Source: Diphasiastrum complanatum (Eukaryota; Streptophyta; Lycopodiopsida; Lycopodiales; Lycopodiaceae). From it: a stretch of 64,000 nt of DNA. This document shows, piece after piece, positions 33,721-47,091 of this stretch. A program made the translations under genes and the position numbers. Position 1 is the first letter of the stretch, and each line of letters begins with the position of its first letter. Below the pieces are notes generated by a model that was not told where the DNA came from, did not search any database, and was given only the letters and a program-made list of their open reading frames with translations. Location of the stretch: positions 71,863,349 through 71,927,348 of the forward strand of contig CM055096.1 in NCBI GenBank assembly GCA_029204225.1, in the 5' to 3' direction.

Positions 33721-36700
33721 TTCCTCCCTCCTTAAACTGCTTCTATCCTTAGAAGCTCTCTAAACAGGAAAGAATAACATGAACAGTTCTTTTAACTTTA
33801 AATATCAACCTAGAAAATCATTATCCTTAAATTTTCACATCAAACAAGTACTCAGAGATAATCCTATTTTCCAAATGATAATCTCTACACTGGAGTACAA
33901 CTCAGGTTTGAAAGGTACACTAAGCGATAAATTTTCCATCTGGGTTACATTCATCACAAGTTAGTAACATCACCTTCATGTAAAACACTTACATGAAACA
34001 TTGGGTGAAATAACCTAACTTAAAAGATTAAAGTTAAAGAAATATTAAAATAATTATAATTACAGTCTGAAATTATCCACAACTCTGACAGATAATTCAT
34101 AAGCTTTCAAGTACAAATATCCTTAGAATCCAAATTCTAAGATATGATAATTCATTTAGCTAGAATCTTTAGGAGAATCATTAAGATATAGAATGATTGA
34201 AACTCAACTCTGAGTATCCCAGATACTCTTTTGAGTTAAATGCTCTTGTTTCTAGCACCAAATGCAAGAAAATAGCATTCATTCATCTTAATAGACTTGT
34301 CTGTCTCCTACGATAACTGGAGATCCAATCATATGAAGAACTGTACTCAAGCATTTACAGACCATAAACTGTAGCAGAATAACATCCACTAGATAAATTA
34401 AATTCTCCACAAATAAAATACTTATCTTGTGAGAATATCTGTGAGATCCATAGGTTCTCAAATAAAATATTGGAGTAGAGAGATTTAGAACACTGATCTG
34501 AATTCTTACTCAAATAATAGATCAAGAATTAATCATCACACTTAAGAATCATTACAATCCCTTATAATCCTCTGACAATAATTAAGTATCTATTTATGAT
34601 TCGTCAACCATAAATATTTAGATTCATATGATTCGTCAATCATAATTTCCTGAAATCCAAACCATACTTAATCATTTACAGGATACTGGAGTATATGTCT
34701 AACATAACTCAGGAAAAGTAAGAGTCATTCCAAAAATCTTTCCATTAAGAAAATACTGGATTTAGGAATATTTTCAAAACATGATTCTTTAATTGAAGTG
34801 CCAGATTCAAATTCTAAAAATAACTGGTAATTGACTGAACGCATACCAAAATGACAATCATCTTCAACTACAAAAACTTTAGATTACAATCCAGAATCGT
34901 ATCTAGATACCCAAAGTCTTGCTGAATATCAATTCAGTTGTTATTTATATCCAATGCACATAATTTCAACTGATGAACCCAAATGATTCACTAATCATGC
35001 GTCTTACAAGCAATATAATTCAAAAACCATCAGTTCTTGGTGAATCCACATCACACTGATCGTTTTACCAATTAACTTCATCCGGGAGTATCAACTACTC
35101 AAGTTCATTGCCAATGATTCAGAAATCTTAAATGTCTAGGTGAAGAATTCAATTATACTAGTATAACACCACATTTAGATCCTTACCCAAATCATTTATA
35201 AGTTAATCCATAAATCTTCTATACAAAGATTTGTTAACTTTGCAAGTATCTGTCAAAACAATAATTGATCATATGTTCATGTTCACCGACTAGGTTAAGT
35301 GCACTAGATAACCTTAGTAACTAGGATTACACAACAGTAGATTCATACAAGATTAATCGTGCACATATGAGAATAATCTCACTATGACCCAGTACATAAA
35401 CACATTCTTAACTGGCAGATTCCTCCAGAACTCACATATGTTACTCACATATCTCACTGAGATCTTGTAACTCAGCTACAAAATAATTTCTATTTCTCAT
35501 GAGTAAATAACATATCCGGGAAATCTTTGAGATGAATAAAATTCACTCTCAGCAGTTTTCCAATCCCACTTACCTCTAATTACATAATTTCTCCCACTGA
35601 TTAACCCCTCTCTGATCCTTGTACTTAAACTAAGATTAGGTTGATCCAATATAGAACTCTCAGACTTAACTTCTGATCAAACTTACTTCTATTCCAATCA
35701 AAATGGAATTAGTAACCTTTGACCTTTTACTGTGTACTTATAGATAATGATTCAAATTCCAAACCTGTTATAGTTCCAGATTGTCCACACAATCCCTAGA
35801 GAATTCCTCATATTCGAAAAGTTCCAACTAGGCATCTTACTCTGAATCTATCCGAAATTACTTCCAGAAGAATCTCATTTCTATACCACAGCTGGCTCTT
35901 TTTAGAAACTATGCAACCAACAGATTTCCAAAAAGAATTTTATTCCACCACTTCACCCCTCCTTTTAAAGAAATTATAAATTTCAATAAAAGGTAACTGG
36001 AAAGATGATATATGAAAATATCTAAATCCAAGAAAAGTCAGTAATAAGTGCTTCCACTAAAGGATTCACTTCATTACAAACAGGACCTCTCCTTCAAATA
36101 TTTTCAATCTGAGTGATAGAAACTACTATTCCATCGAAATCCATTTAGGCAACAAAGATATTGTAGGTTTAAGAAATTGAAACATTTTAACCTTAGAATT
36201 TATCTAAATTCCAAGTCTATTCCCACAAGTAGTAATATATATGACATAACAGTCTTTCAGAAGAATAACTTCATGCTGGAAAGAATCATATAAATCAGTC
36301 TGATATCCTATATTCGAGAAATCACTAAGAAGTAAAGGATTAATTGAAAAAGCAAGAAATAGATTTGAGGGCCTCTGATTTTGTAAATAATGAGATACCA
36401 CATTGGGATCTAGATTAAACTTCAAAATTTCCCAAAATACTCCACATTTGACCGAATGGTTTTCTTTTTTTCCCATATCGCAACTAGGTACTAAAACACA
36501 CCATTGATCATTAGATCTTTACAGTCCTACTTTTCCTTTCCAAAATTACTGATGTCCCATACCATCAGCTTTTCCTTCCAGAAAATTCTTAACCACCTTA
36601 TCTGATATTCTAGAGATCTATTGATCATCTAACTGTCCTATAATCACTATAGTATATTATCTCTTGTTCCCAAACACTGGAGAATCCATTTATTTGGATG

Positions 36701-39586
36701 ATTGGCATGCCTATCAGATGGATACCACAAATCGACATCTGATTATGTGACTTAATCAGAAGAATTAACATGGTTCACTATTACACTCTGAACCTTTCTG
36801 GTTATTGACAAGCTTCGAAACCCTATTGATGCATCAAATCTAGGGACAAGCTTCTGTCAACTAACAGATCCAATGTAATCCACGTATCAGATTCCCCTTC
36901 TATCATCACAATTAACATCCAAAATTGCGGATAACTCAATGGTTACAAAGATATCAGTTACAAATTCAACTGAATGAATTCTAACCAGGAAATTAATAAC
37001 TAGTATTAAGCAATTATTTACAGGAATCACCGAAATCCTAACTGCGAAATACATTTCCCGATCACACTTACTACCTCTGATGTCCACACCTTCTTCCCTC
37101 AGAATTTTCAGTTCCCTGAAAATCTATTTCAGCTAAGGTACCAAGAAGACGTAACGACATTAGTATATGTTTAAAAATTAATTACTGTAGGAAAAAGTCC
37201 AAAACAATTTCATTTCTGTCCTATACCCGGGCTAAATATCTGATATCAAAAATCATTTACTAGTATATGAAACCATACTAGTTTGATCTTTTGAATATAA
37301 TTCGCCATAGGATTTTATTGGAAATGAAAATAGTTATGTAATTCCTATTATTACAAATTTTCTAATAAAATTGGACGGTTTTTCCTTTTTATTGACTGGT
37401 TTGGCATTACTTCGTTAATATTGATAAAACCTATCCAAACGTAGAATATGAAATTACATGAATGGAAATCCCACCAATAGGATTTTAGTAATTCTTGAAC
37501 CGTATCTTGTCAGATTTACTGACTAGATAAAGAATACTATTGCCACTCATCCAATCTGGTCATTTCATATTGTTTGACGATTTTAATTCAAATTTAACAA
37601 GTATCTTGCGCAAACGTTCACTTGACTGATTTCTAGCGATCAACATCGATTGGAAAACTATCAGACAAGTAACTGATTTCAAATTTTAACCAATTTGAAA
37701 TTCAACAAAAAGAAAAAAATTCAAACTTTAACCTTCAATCTGGGAGTTCCCAACTCCAAAAGTTGAAAAATGATAGTACAGTAAAAACTGTCGGCAATTT
37801 CATTGCGGTTCCTTCTATCATTTTAACTTATCTATCACCTAGACTTAGTGAAAACACTGTGATCAATTCTGACTGATAAACACAGTTTAATCAATTCACT
37901 AATCTAAACTGATTCCATAGATAAAATGACCAAAATTTCAATTTTTTCGGATAACTCAATTTTTGCTTGATTTTACGTAATTCAAAAATTCTAATGAAAA
38001 TATTGTTAGTACAGAAGACAATCGAAATCGAAAAAATTGAAACACTGTCCGATTTCTAATGTTACTAACCCAATGTCAAACTGGTATGCAAAGCACACTA
38101 CATCAGTCACAAACGTCATTACGGAATTTTTATACGTAAATTTCAGTTTTACGGAATTTGTCAGCCATTAACACAGATTTGTGACCCAACTGTCAGAGCA
38201 CATGTGTATGACCACTCAAATCGATTGTAAATCCCTCATGCATGTCAGAATCACTCTGAGAATGAGCATGCAACTAATCCATGCAAGCACAGTACTACAA
38301 ATCAAGGAAATGACTGGCGTGCGATCAGAACAATTCCAAATTTTGCCAATTTTACTCACAAAATTGCAAAATTTCAAATGATCATAACTTTGGCTACAGG
38401 ACACCAAATTGGGTGCTGTAAAGCTCAGTACAGAGGGAGACCAAGTGAACAAGATGCTTGCCACATCAGCTTGCCACCTAGGCTTCACACGTGCGAGATC
38501 AGAGTGTCATAAAATCTGTAGTAGGGCGCATTTCCACAAGACAAAATCATGCAAAAACGTGCAAACACCCATTCTAGCCCAAAATTGATGTTACCAACAG
38601 TCTTAAACAACCAATTAGACTTCCATGAAGCATTCATACTGATCCTAAGATGCAGTATAGGCTGAGAACGAAGATTTCTTGATTTGTAGAAGTCAAAATA
38701 GCTTCAAACTTGCTGGAGATGGTGCATAAGCCTCCGGCCATCAATTCACAGGTCTGATAACTTGCTAGGAAGGTAAAAAGGAATGCTAATCATGCTGTAA
38801 TTAATTCTAGAATGATCTCCTTATGGATTTGGAGAGATCCATCCCCCAAAAATCACCCAAAATGGTCATTTTTTGAACTTTTTTGACTTCCTACAAGTTC
38901 AATTGCTGGAATTCTTGGTTCTAACTTCAGGGAAAGCTTCAAAAGACTTTGTTCCCCCACTTTACAAGCTCTACATGGTGTTTTGCAACCACCTACTATT
39001 CAACTTTATGAAAAAACAAGCAAAAATGATGATGTTTTACTATTTTTCTGGTTTTTTCATCACCATAAAGTGGAAATTCATGACATACAACTCTTTCTCT
39101 AACACATGCAAACCAATTTACAGAATTACAACCATATAATTGATCTGATCTTGCTGGATTTTGGTTCTTACTATCTATTTTGTGCCAGAAAGCATGAAAA
39201 CCCAAGTAATTTTGACCAAAACACAGCCTAGAATCATAAATCATTGGAGAGAACCGGCATGCATCATTAATTTCATCATTAATGAACCCTAAAACGAAAG
39301 TACACTTGCTAGAAATTTCAAATTTACCCAAGATTTGATCTACACAAGAAAGAGCTCCAAAAAAGCAGCACAAATTGGCCTTCAAGGACAATTTTTCATA
39401 AAACCACAAAGAATTCCAAGAGTAATGGATCTTAGCAACATGCAAATTGAAACTGGGATAGTACACCCACTTGCAACCTTGCTATCCACCTTGGAAGAGA
39501 ATTCCCACGGATCCAATCCAAAATTTCAATGAAAGGTAGCCCTTCTCCATGTTCTCCAATCTTCGTAAGCCTTGCTCTGATACTAC

Positions 39587-40106
39587 TATAAGGGAAGCTC
39601 CCTAAGATCCTGCTTACAAGATAAACCACAATGGAAAACACACTATGGAGCAACCACCCAACCAAGTAGAAGCAACCAATCAACTCTAGAAGCTTCACCC
39701 CCAAGCCGAGGAATAAGAAGCATGAAGGTAGAGTGAAACCCTGGCAATGAATCAATGATCACCATAAGGAGTAGGGCGAGTTTGGACCCAATATATAGAG
39801 CCAAAAGCATCCTGGGCACATAGCCATGCATAGCCCTAAGTTCCCTATACATAGATTCACCTAGAATAGAGTCCTAAGCATGGACCACCTATTCATAGAA
39901 TTGCTATTGATAACTCTACGCATGCATACATTGTCTCATACCCTGTCTAAACTCCATTTAGTGTGTTCTGGGCCTCACAAGAATATTAGTTACTTTCGGG
40001 TCACATCCAGTATGACGTGGCATAACTAACAACTTGATTTACTGGAGTACCGTGTATCCAAGACTAGGAGTATAACGAATCCTACTTACTGGCCATGGAC
40101 ATAACA
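39587..40106 (-). repeat. 5' LTR of the LARD-like element
   Basis: 520 bp. It contains the extra block from about 39906 to 40024 (starting ATTGATAACTCTACGC) not present in the other LTR. Confidence 0.85.
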
Positions 40107-41415
40107 GCAAGATTCCAAGATTTCTCCTCAGGACAAAATACAAAGGGACTATTCCATAAGGAATGGGTTACTTTTCCGGAATGGAAAGGTTTGTGTGCCA
40201 GAAAATGATGACATTAGGGCCCAAATCCTGCATGAATGTCATGACAGCCCGTGTGCAGGGCACCCTGGCTCACAAAGGACACTTGACTTAGTAAAAAGGA
40301 ACTAATATTGGCCAAACTTAAAATGTCAAGTGGAGGTATATGTTCGCAGGTGTGGACAATGCCAGGTTAATAAAGCCAAAAGACTTAAGGCAGCTAGTTT
40401 GCTAATGCCCTTGGAATTTGGAAATTCCCGAAAGAAAGTATAAAAGTATTTCCATGGACTTTGTGGTTGGGCTACCTTAGACAGGGAAGCAAAATGATAC
40501 CATTTGGGTAATAGTTGACAGGTTAACTAAAATGGCGCAATTCATGCCAACCAAGCAAACTGTCAAAGCTTCTGAGCTTGCTCAACTTTTCGTGAAAAAG
40601 TTGTTCAGGTTGTTTGGTTTGCCGAATGACATTGTTAGTCACTGGCAAATTCTGGCAGGTGGTCTTTGAGAAATTAGAGACCACTTTAAGTCTAGGGTCT
40701 TCAGATAATCCTGAATCGGATGGTCAGACAGAGAGGACGAACCAGTCTATGGAAGACATGCTTCGGGCATATGTTTCCAGAAGACGGTCGGATTGGAAAA
40801 GGTACCTTCCAATGATTTGCGTATAACAGCGCAAAGCACTCAGCGACGGGTTTTAGTCCATTTTCTCTGATGTATGGTTTCCAGCCTAGGGCTCCCATTT
40901 CAGTGGGCCTCAAAGGCCTAAAGGTTACAACAATAGTAGATTTCCGCATGATTTGCAAGAAATGTTGCTAGTGGCTTGCGATAACGTAAAAACGGCTCAG
41001 GATAGAGCCCAGTTTTACGCCAATCAAAAGCGACAACCTAGGGTCTATGAGGAGGGGGCTTGGGTTTATCTCGTTATGCAAGGCCATTCCGTATAGTAAA
41101 GAAACTCCATCCGAATGCATACTAGCTAGAACTTCCTCAAGGCGTTAAGGTTCATCCAGTTTTTCACATTAGTCGTTTAAAGGAACGACTTGGTGAGAAG
41201 GATGACTTGATACTCCAGGAGGATCTAGTTCAGCTAGAGGACCTGACATCCTTTGTACCTATGGAACCACAGGCCATTGTTGATGTATGTCAACGTGGGC
41301 TCAGAAACTGGCAAGTAACTGAGTACTTGGTTTGTTGGAAAGGAAGTTTCGAGGATGATGATACTTGGGAAAAGGAACATGACCTTAGACTGAGGTTCCC
41401 TGATTTTCTTCCTTA
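40107..41415 (+). pseudogene. Chromovirus 2 integrase and chromodomain
   Basis: Resumes after the nested element with the HHCC finger (ILHECHDSPCAGHPG, RRCGQCQVNKAKRL), then the core (SMDFVVGLP, VDRLTKMAQFMPTKQT). The region of the second catalytic Asp is damaged: after GLPNDIVS the frame shifts and the usual DRD block is missing. SDGQTERTNQ keeps the Glu. The C terminus ends with YLVCWKGSFEDDDTWEKEHD, a chromodomain, and stops at 41415. Several stops and frameshifts; inactive. Confidence 0.85.
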
Positions 41416-41749
41416 GATAAGGAATCTTTTAAGGAAGAGGGAATGTTAGGGACCTAACTCCCTTGGGTCACAACCCCAAACTTGAGACTGGATGATGACT
41501 GGGCCTGTAGACTTGACCGGTGACTCGTGAACCTGCATGGTTGCCATGTGTCATGATCTAGGAGTGCACATGGCTTGGAGTCTCTTTCCTTGGAGGTATA
41601 CAAGGGGAGGAGGACTCATTTGCCATCCATTCTGTCTACCTAGGAGGAGATGGACGGAGAGCGTGTGCCCAACTAGGATGTATGCTAGCTTGAGGCAGGA
41701 GATGGCTGAGAGCCTAGGCAGTGGTATGGGACACTGTCTAGGATGGAGG

Positions 41750-41871
41750 TCGGATCCCGCTTGATACGGTCACAGGCCAGGACACGGTGGGTGGACCTGG
41801 ATTAGGTCTCTCGGATCCCGTTTGATACTGTCATAGGCCAGGGCACGGTGGGTGGACCCAGATTAGGTCCT
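41750..41871. repeat. 61-bp tandem duplication
   Basis: CGGATCCCG at 41751 recurs at 41812. Both units run through GGCCAGG.CACGGTGGGTGGAC and GATTAGGTC. It lies at or just beyond the chromovirus 2 LTR. Confidence 0.85.
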
Positions 41872-42118
41872 ACGGCGGGGTGGAACGTGAATCGTTCGGT
41901 CTCTCGTGGTTAACCGGCACCTGGAGGTTTGCAGTAAGTAGTAGTTTGTAACACCGTGTGTTGCACATTGCATCGATCTTCTCATTCACGACATGGTCGC
42001 ACTTCCATGGGTTCGTGAGGTACAATTTTCGCCACTTTGTAAAGCCTTTTCCACTTGTCAGTTGTTCTAGGCCCATAACCTCTTTAAGCTTCTAACGGAT
42101 TTTTGTCTAATGTTTTTT

Positions 42119-42537
42119 CTTGTAGCTCACCTCTCAGGCCATGCGCGTGGTGAACTTCGTCGCCAAGAAGAAGTGTGTGTTGGCATTGTTCCGTACCTTC
42201 TCGCACCTGGACCTGAAGAAGACAACGCCCACTTGCTTTGCCTATCTTTTCCTGGTTCTCGAGCGACTATGCGTCTTATGAGATCATTTGCGGAGGATGG
42301 CATCCGGTGAGGGATTTGACGAGTTCAGGAATCGCATGACAGAGGCAGTGTATCTCCAGGCCATAGTCTTTGGAGAGGACTTCTGGACACAGTCGGGTGA
42401 GCTTGTAGAGCTTCTTTGACCTATGTTCTATGTGCTGCGCCTAGTAGACCGAGAGGGGTGCACTCTCGGTCTCATATACGAGTTCATGGACTGCATTGGC
42501 AAGGCGCTTTAGAGATCTGACTTGGACGATGATAGGT
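42119..42537 (+). pseudogene. hAT transposase fragment
   Basis: Translates in pieces to VNFVAKKKCVLALFRTFSHL, then YVLRLVDREGCTLGLIYEFM. These match the segment of the 12.8-19.0 kb hAT transposase that reads VTFVTRKRRVLAMFRVFSHL and GSTLGLVYELM. It has stops (for example near 42417 and 42510) and a frameshift near 42270. No terminal repeats were found around it, so this is a broken piece of a related but diverged hAT family. Confidence 0.75.
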
Positions 42538-42592
42538 ATTACTCCTCCCTCTTTCTTTTCGTTTCAGTACAGAGGCAAAGGATGAGGGTGAG

Positions 42593-43971
42593 TGTTAGAG
42601 GTCTCAACACCACAACAGGGCAAACACTAACAAATCCACCCAACCTTGCTTACTCCCTGATATGGAGCAAGCCCCTCCTAGCCCAGTGTGAGGATTGGTA
42701 GCATGCATATTGCCAAGTGTCGGCCACGTGCACTGACGTTGCCGACTGTTTGTCGGGACCCAACGTGGGGCCCTATCCTGCTGACAGGGTCCCTAAGCTG
42801 TGTTAAGCCCGCCATAGCTATGGACCGTGCCAGGGCACACTACTCACATTGTCTTGCCCTGTTGGATGTGTATGCTGGGCATGTCCCTGACTGTGGTATC
42901 TGACCTCATGTGTTCTCTAGCGTTCGACACTGGTTACGTGCTCATAACACTCCCTCCCCTTTAAGAACCGTCTTGGTCCTCTAAGACAAAGTCTGGAAAA
43001 ATCTTGTTAAGAATGCTGCCTCTTTCCCAAGTGGCATTCTCAACAGGCTGATCATTCCACTTGACTAGATATTCTCGGTATAGAGTATGACGAGTCTGCG
43101 TCTCTCTACTATCAAGAATCTCCTCTGGTTCATGTGGAGGTTGCTGAGAATCCAGTGGGAGAACTAGAACACTGTCCCCTATCAGATTTTCTGATCTAGC
43201 TAAGGCTTTTCGTAACTGACTTACATGAAAAACTGGGAAAATCTTACTGCTGTGTGGGAGTTCTAGTTCATAGGTGACCTCGCCTAGTCTCCTACTGATG
43301 GTAAAAAGACCACAATACCTAGGAGACAACTTAGCACACACTCCTGATTTGAGGGTTTTAGAGTCAACTGGGACTCTCAAGTAGACTTTCTCACCAGTGG
43401 AGAACTGCACATCCCGTCTGTGTGGATCTGCATAATGCCTGGCTCGATCCTGGGATTGCCTAATGCTACGCTTAGCATGTTCTTTCATCTGGTTTAGGTC
43501 TTCTAGAAAGTTTCTGGCTGCTTCAACTTTTTCTTGTTTAAACCCTACAGTTGTGGGTGAGCGTGGCTGAAAACCATACATCAGCATAAATGGGCTGTAT
43601 CCCATAGCTGAATGTTTGGTACTGTTATAAGCAAACTCAAGTATCGAGAGATACTCCTCCCAATTAGTCTGCTTTTTGCTGACGTATGCACGAAGCATAT
43701 CCTCCAGCACCTAATTTACTCTTTCTGTTTGACCGTCCGTCTGTGGATGGTCGGTTGTACTCATGTTAAGTTTAGTATGGAGATGATGGAATACTGCCCT
43801 CCAAAAATTTCCTTAAACTTACTGTCCCGGTCGCTGACGATGCCGAAAGATAGACCGTACGATTTAAATAGCCCATCTACAAACAACCTCGCTAACTTTG
43901 GAGCTCTGACGGTTGTTTTGGTCAGAATAAAGTGAGCCATTTTGGTCAGACGGTCAACTGTGACCCATATA
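42593..43971 (-). mobile_element. Chromovirus 3: 3' end of a relative of chromovirus 1
   Basis: On the minus strand the 3' LTR occupies 42949-42593 (357 bp), with clear similarity to the chromovirus 1 LTR (TGTTATGAGC, CCTCACACTGGGCTAGGAGG, ...TCTAACA). It is preceded by the purine tract AAAGGGGAGGGAG (42962-42950). Upstream lies an integrase-chromodomain frame. Homology to chromovirus 1 stops at about 43971, in the middle of integrase (ATATGGGTCACAGTTGACC), so the 5' 4.8 kb is deleted or never integrated. LTR divergence from chromovirus 1 is clear, so it is older. Confidence 0.9.
42961..43710 (-). pseudogene. Integrase C terminus and chromodomain of chromovirus 3
   Basis: A 249-codon frame nearly identical to the end of the chromovirus 1 polyprotein, including GYSPFMLMYGFQPRSP, VFHVSQLRKALARSEN and the chromodomain YLVKWNDQPVENATWE. 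It keeps SPRYCGLFTISRR where chromovirus 1 has SPRPFTISRR, so chromovirus 1 carries a short in-frame deletion. A TAA just upstream (about 43711-43713) and frameshifts near 43820 break the catalytic core. Inactive. Confidence 0.88.
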
Positions 43972-45619
<1,648 letters not shown>

Positions 45620-46800
45620 AATCGGCAGCAAAAATGAAAAAAAATATTCCCTTCGTATATCAAATTTATGTGCTAGTTTGAGATTGCAAATTCTGGAAGG
45701 TCTATTTTGCTACTCAAATTCATATCTTTTAATTTGTAAATTTTCATTTGGCAAACAGCTTCGTGCTTATACTCAGTCTTTATGGTGGGCTTGGAAAATA
45801 GCCCTTTCCTGGTGCAATCCACTCTATCAGCCATGCCATGACCTGATGAATGGAGGCCATGTCTGAGGTTATTTATCATGACTTGAAATTTTTGTAGAGA
45901 TACATCTTTTCTCGTGAGTGAAAGAGGCACATCAATGTTTTATCTGCTACAATGTTATCTAGAAGAACACTTGCTACCAAAAATCTCCATTATATGATGC
46001 CTGTTTCTGGTTTTTCTGTGACCACATTTGGTGGGCACCCTAGGACCGTGTCTCTTGAAACAGACTTCGAGTTTCAAGTCAAGTGAAATCAGATTCCAAG
46101 TTTCATCACTGGATGCTGAAGACGCTTCACAAAGGGCAAATTAGCTAGCCATATGCTATGATCTGTTCAGCAGAAACATATACCATAGACTTGGCTTATG
46201 TTTGTATGAAATCTGTGTATTAATACTTTGACCCAATTGTGTTAACTCTGTGAAACTTTTGATTGCTTCTTCACAGGCATTTAGAATATCCCTATCAATC
46301 AAGATTGTGAATCTCCCCCTTCGAATTGAATTTCAGGCACTAAAGGCACCCTGAATTTATAAAGAAGATCATCGTAACCTCTTATAAAGAAGATCATCAT
46401 AACCTCTTATAAAACATCATTGCATTAACCTGATCTGAAAAATGTGATCAATGTTTTTTCTAAATTTTTCTTGCATTCATGTTACTCTCAAGGTTATGCT
46501 TAAGCTCTCCTGTAAGACTTTCGACACATGTTTGTGTAGTTTGGTATCTACAATAACATGAGTAGGGTAGAATCTACTCTTACCTTGACGAGTTTTGGAC
46601 ATGTCATACTATTATTCTTGAGCCTGGAGCTCTATTAATTCAGGTAGATGCCTAAAGCATCAATTCAATTACATTGGGTGCATTTATTAGCAGCTAGGAA
46701 CCCGCTCCGACCCTTTTGGGTCAGAACGTACAGTACGTTCTGGAACGTACTGGGTCAGAATGTTTTTCTTTTAAATATAAAAAAAACAGGTCCTGGAATG
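45620..46800. other. OPR 3' flank, unassigned
   Basis: Contains the presumed OPR 3' UTR; no clear AATAAA signal was identified. A short direct repeat (ATAAAGAAGATCATC.TAACCTCTTAT) is at about 46358-46410. A 9-bp-arm palindrome AGAACGTACAGTACGTTCT is at 46723-46741, with a third GAACGTAC just after. No gene recognised. Confidence 0.5.
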
Positions 46801-46824
46801 CTCCAACAATTTCAGTTAATGAGA

Positions 46825-47046
46825 TCCAACTGCAGTGGCCACATTGATTCCAAGCATGTCTGTATACTGACATTGAATCCAAGTGCATCTGTATCTTGGC
46901 ATTGAGTATTCATGGTTTGTGAATCATAAACGATTGACCATCTGCCTGGTATTATTTCACATGAACAAAAACCTACCTCTTTCTGCAATGGGTCCAAATT
47001 TTTTTTTTACGATGCGCTTGGAATCAATGTGGCCACTGCAGTTGGA
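46825..47046. repeat. Perfect 31-bp inverted repeat with a 160-bp spacer
   Basis: 46825-46855 (TCCAACTGCAGTGGCCACAT and on) is the exact reverse complement of 47016-47046. The spacer repeats parts of the arm (GACATTGAATCCAAGTGCAT). It could be a MITE-like relic or a small-RNA precursor; no coding. Confidence 0.85.
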
Positions 47047-47091
47047 CATGATCCAACAAGCTGCATGTGTCTATCCAGCGTAGATTATGGG

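Larger units (their letters stand above)
33316..40106 (-). mobile_element. LARD-like non-coding LTR retrotransposon nested in chromovirus 2
   Basis: LTRs lie at 33316-33720 (405 bp) and 39587-40106 (520 bp). The second carries an extra segment of about 115 bp (roughly 39906-40024) absent from the first. Orientation is minus: on that strand each LTR starts TGTTATGTCC. A purine tract AAGGAGGGAGGAA lies just before the left (3') LTR (33721-33735), and GTATCAGAGC (39570-39585 complement) next to the right (5') LTR resembles an initiator-Met primer site. The flanks are GCAGG (33311-33315) and GCAAG (40107-40111), a 5-bp duplication with one mismatch. The 5.9-kb interior is AT-rich with no frame above about 156 codons and no recognisable gag-pol. 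It must rely on another element's proteins. Confidence 0.8.
30280..41765 (+). mobile_element. Ty3/gypsy chromovirus 2, decayed, split by a nested element
   Basis: Gag, protease, RT and RNase H fragments (30.3-33.24 kb) and integrase plus chromodomain (40.11-41.42 kb) are collinear parts of one element. They are interrupted at 33316-40106 by a LARD-like insertion. The 5' LTR is missing, because the left edge joins directly to the LINE fragment. TTTTAAGGAAGAGGGAA (about 41427-41443) is a purine tract followed by TGTTAGGGACC, taken as the start of the 3' LTR at 41444. Its end is not defined; 41765 is approximate. Confidence 0.85.

Noticed and set aside
36204-36476. A gene inside the LARD-like interior
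   Set aside because: The 90-residue frame has no recognisable motif, and nearby frames are no longer than expected for AT-rich DNA.
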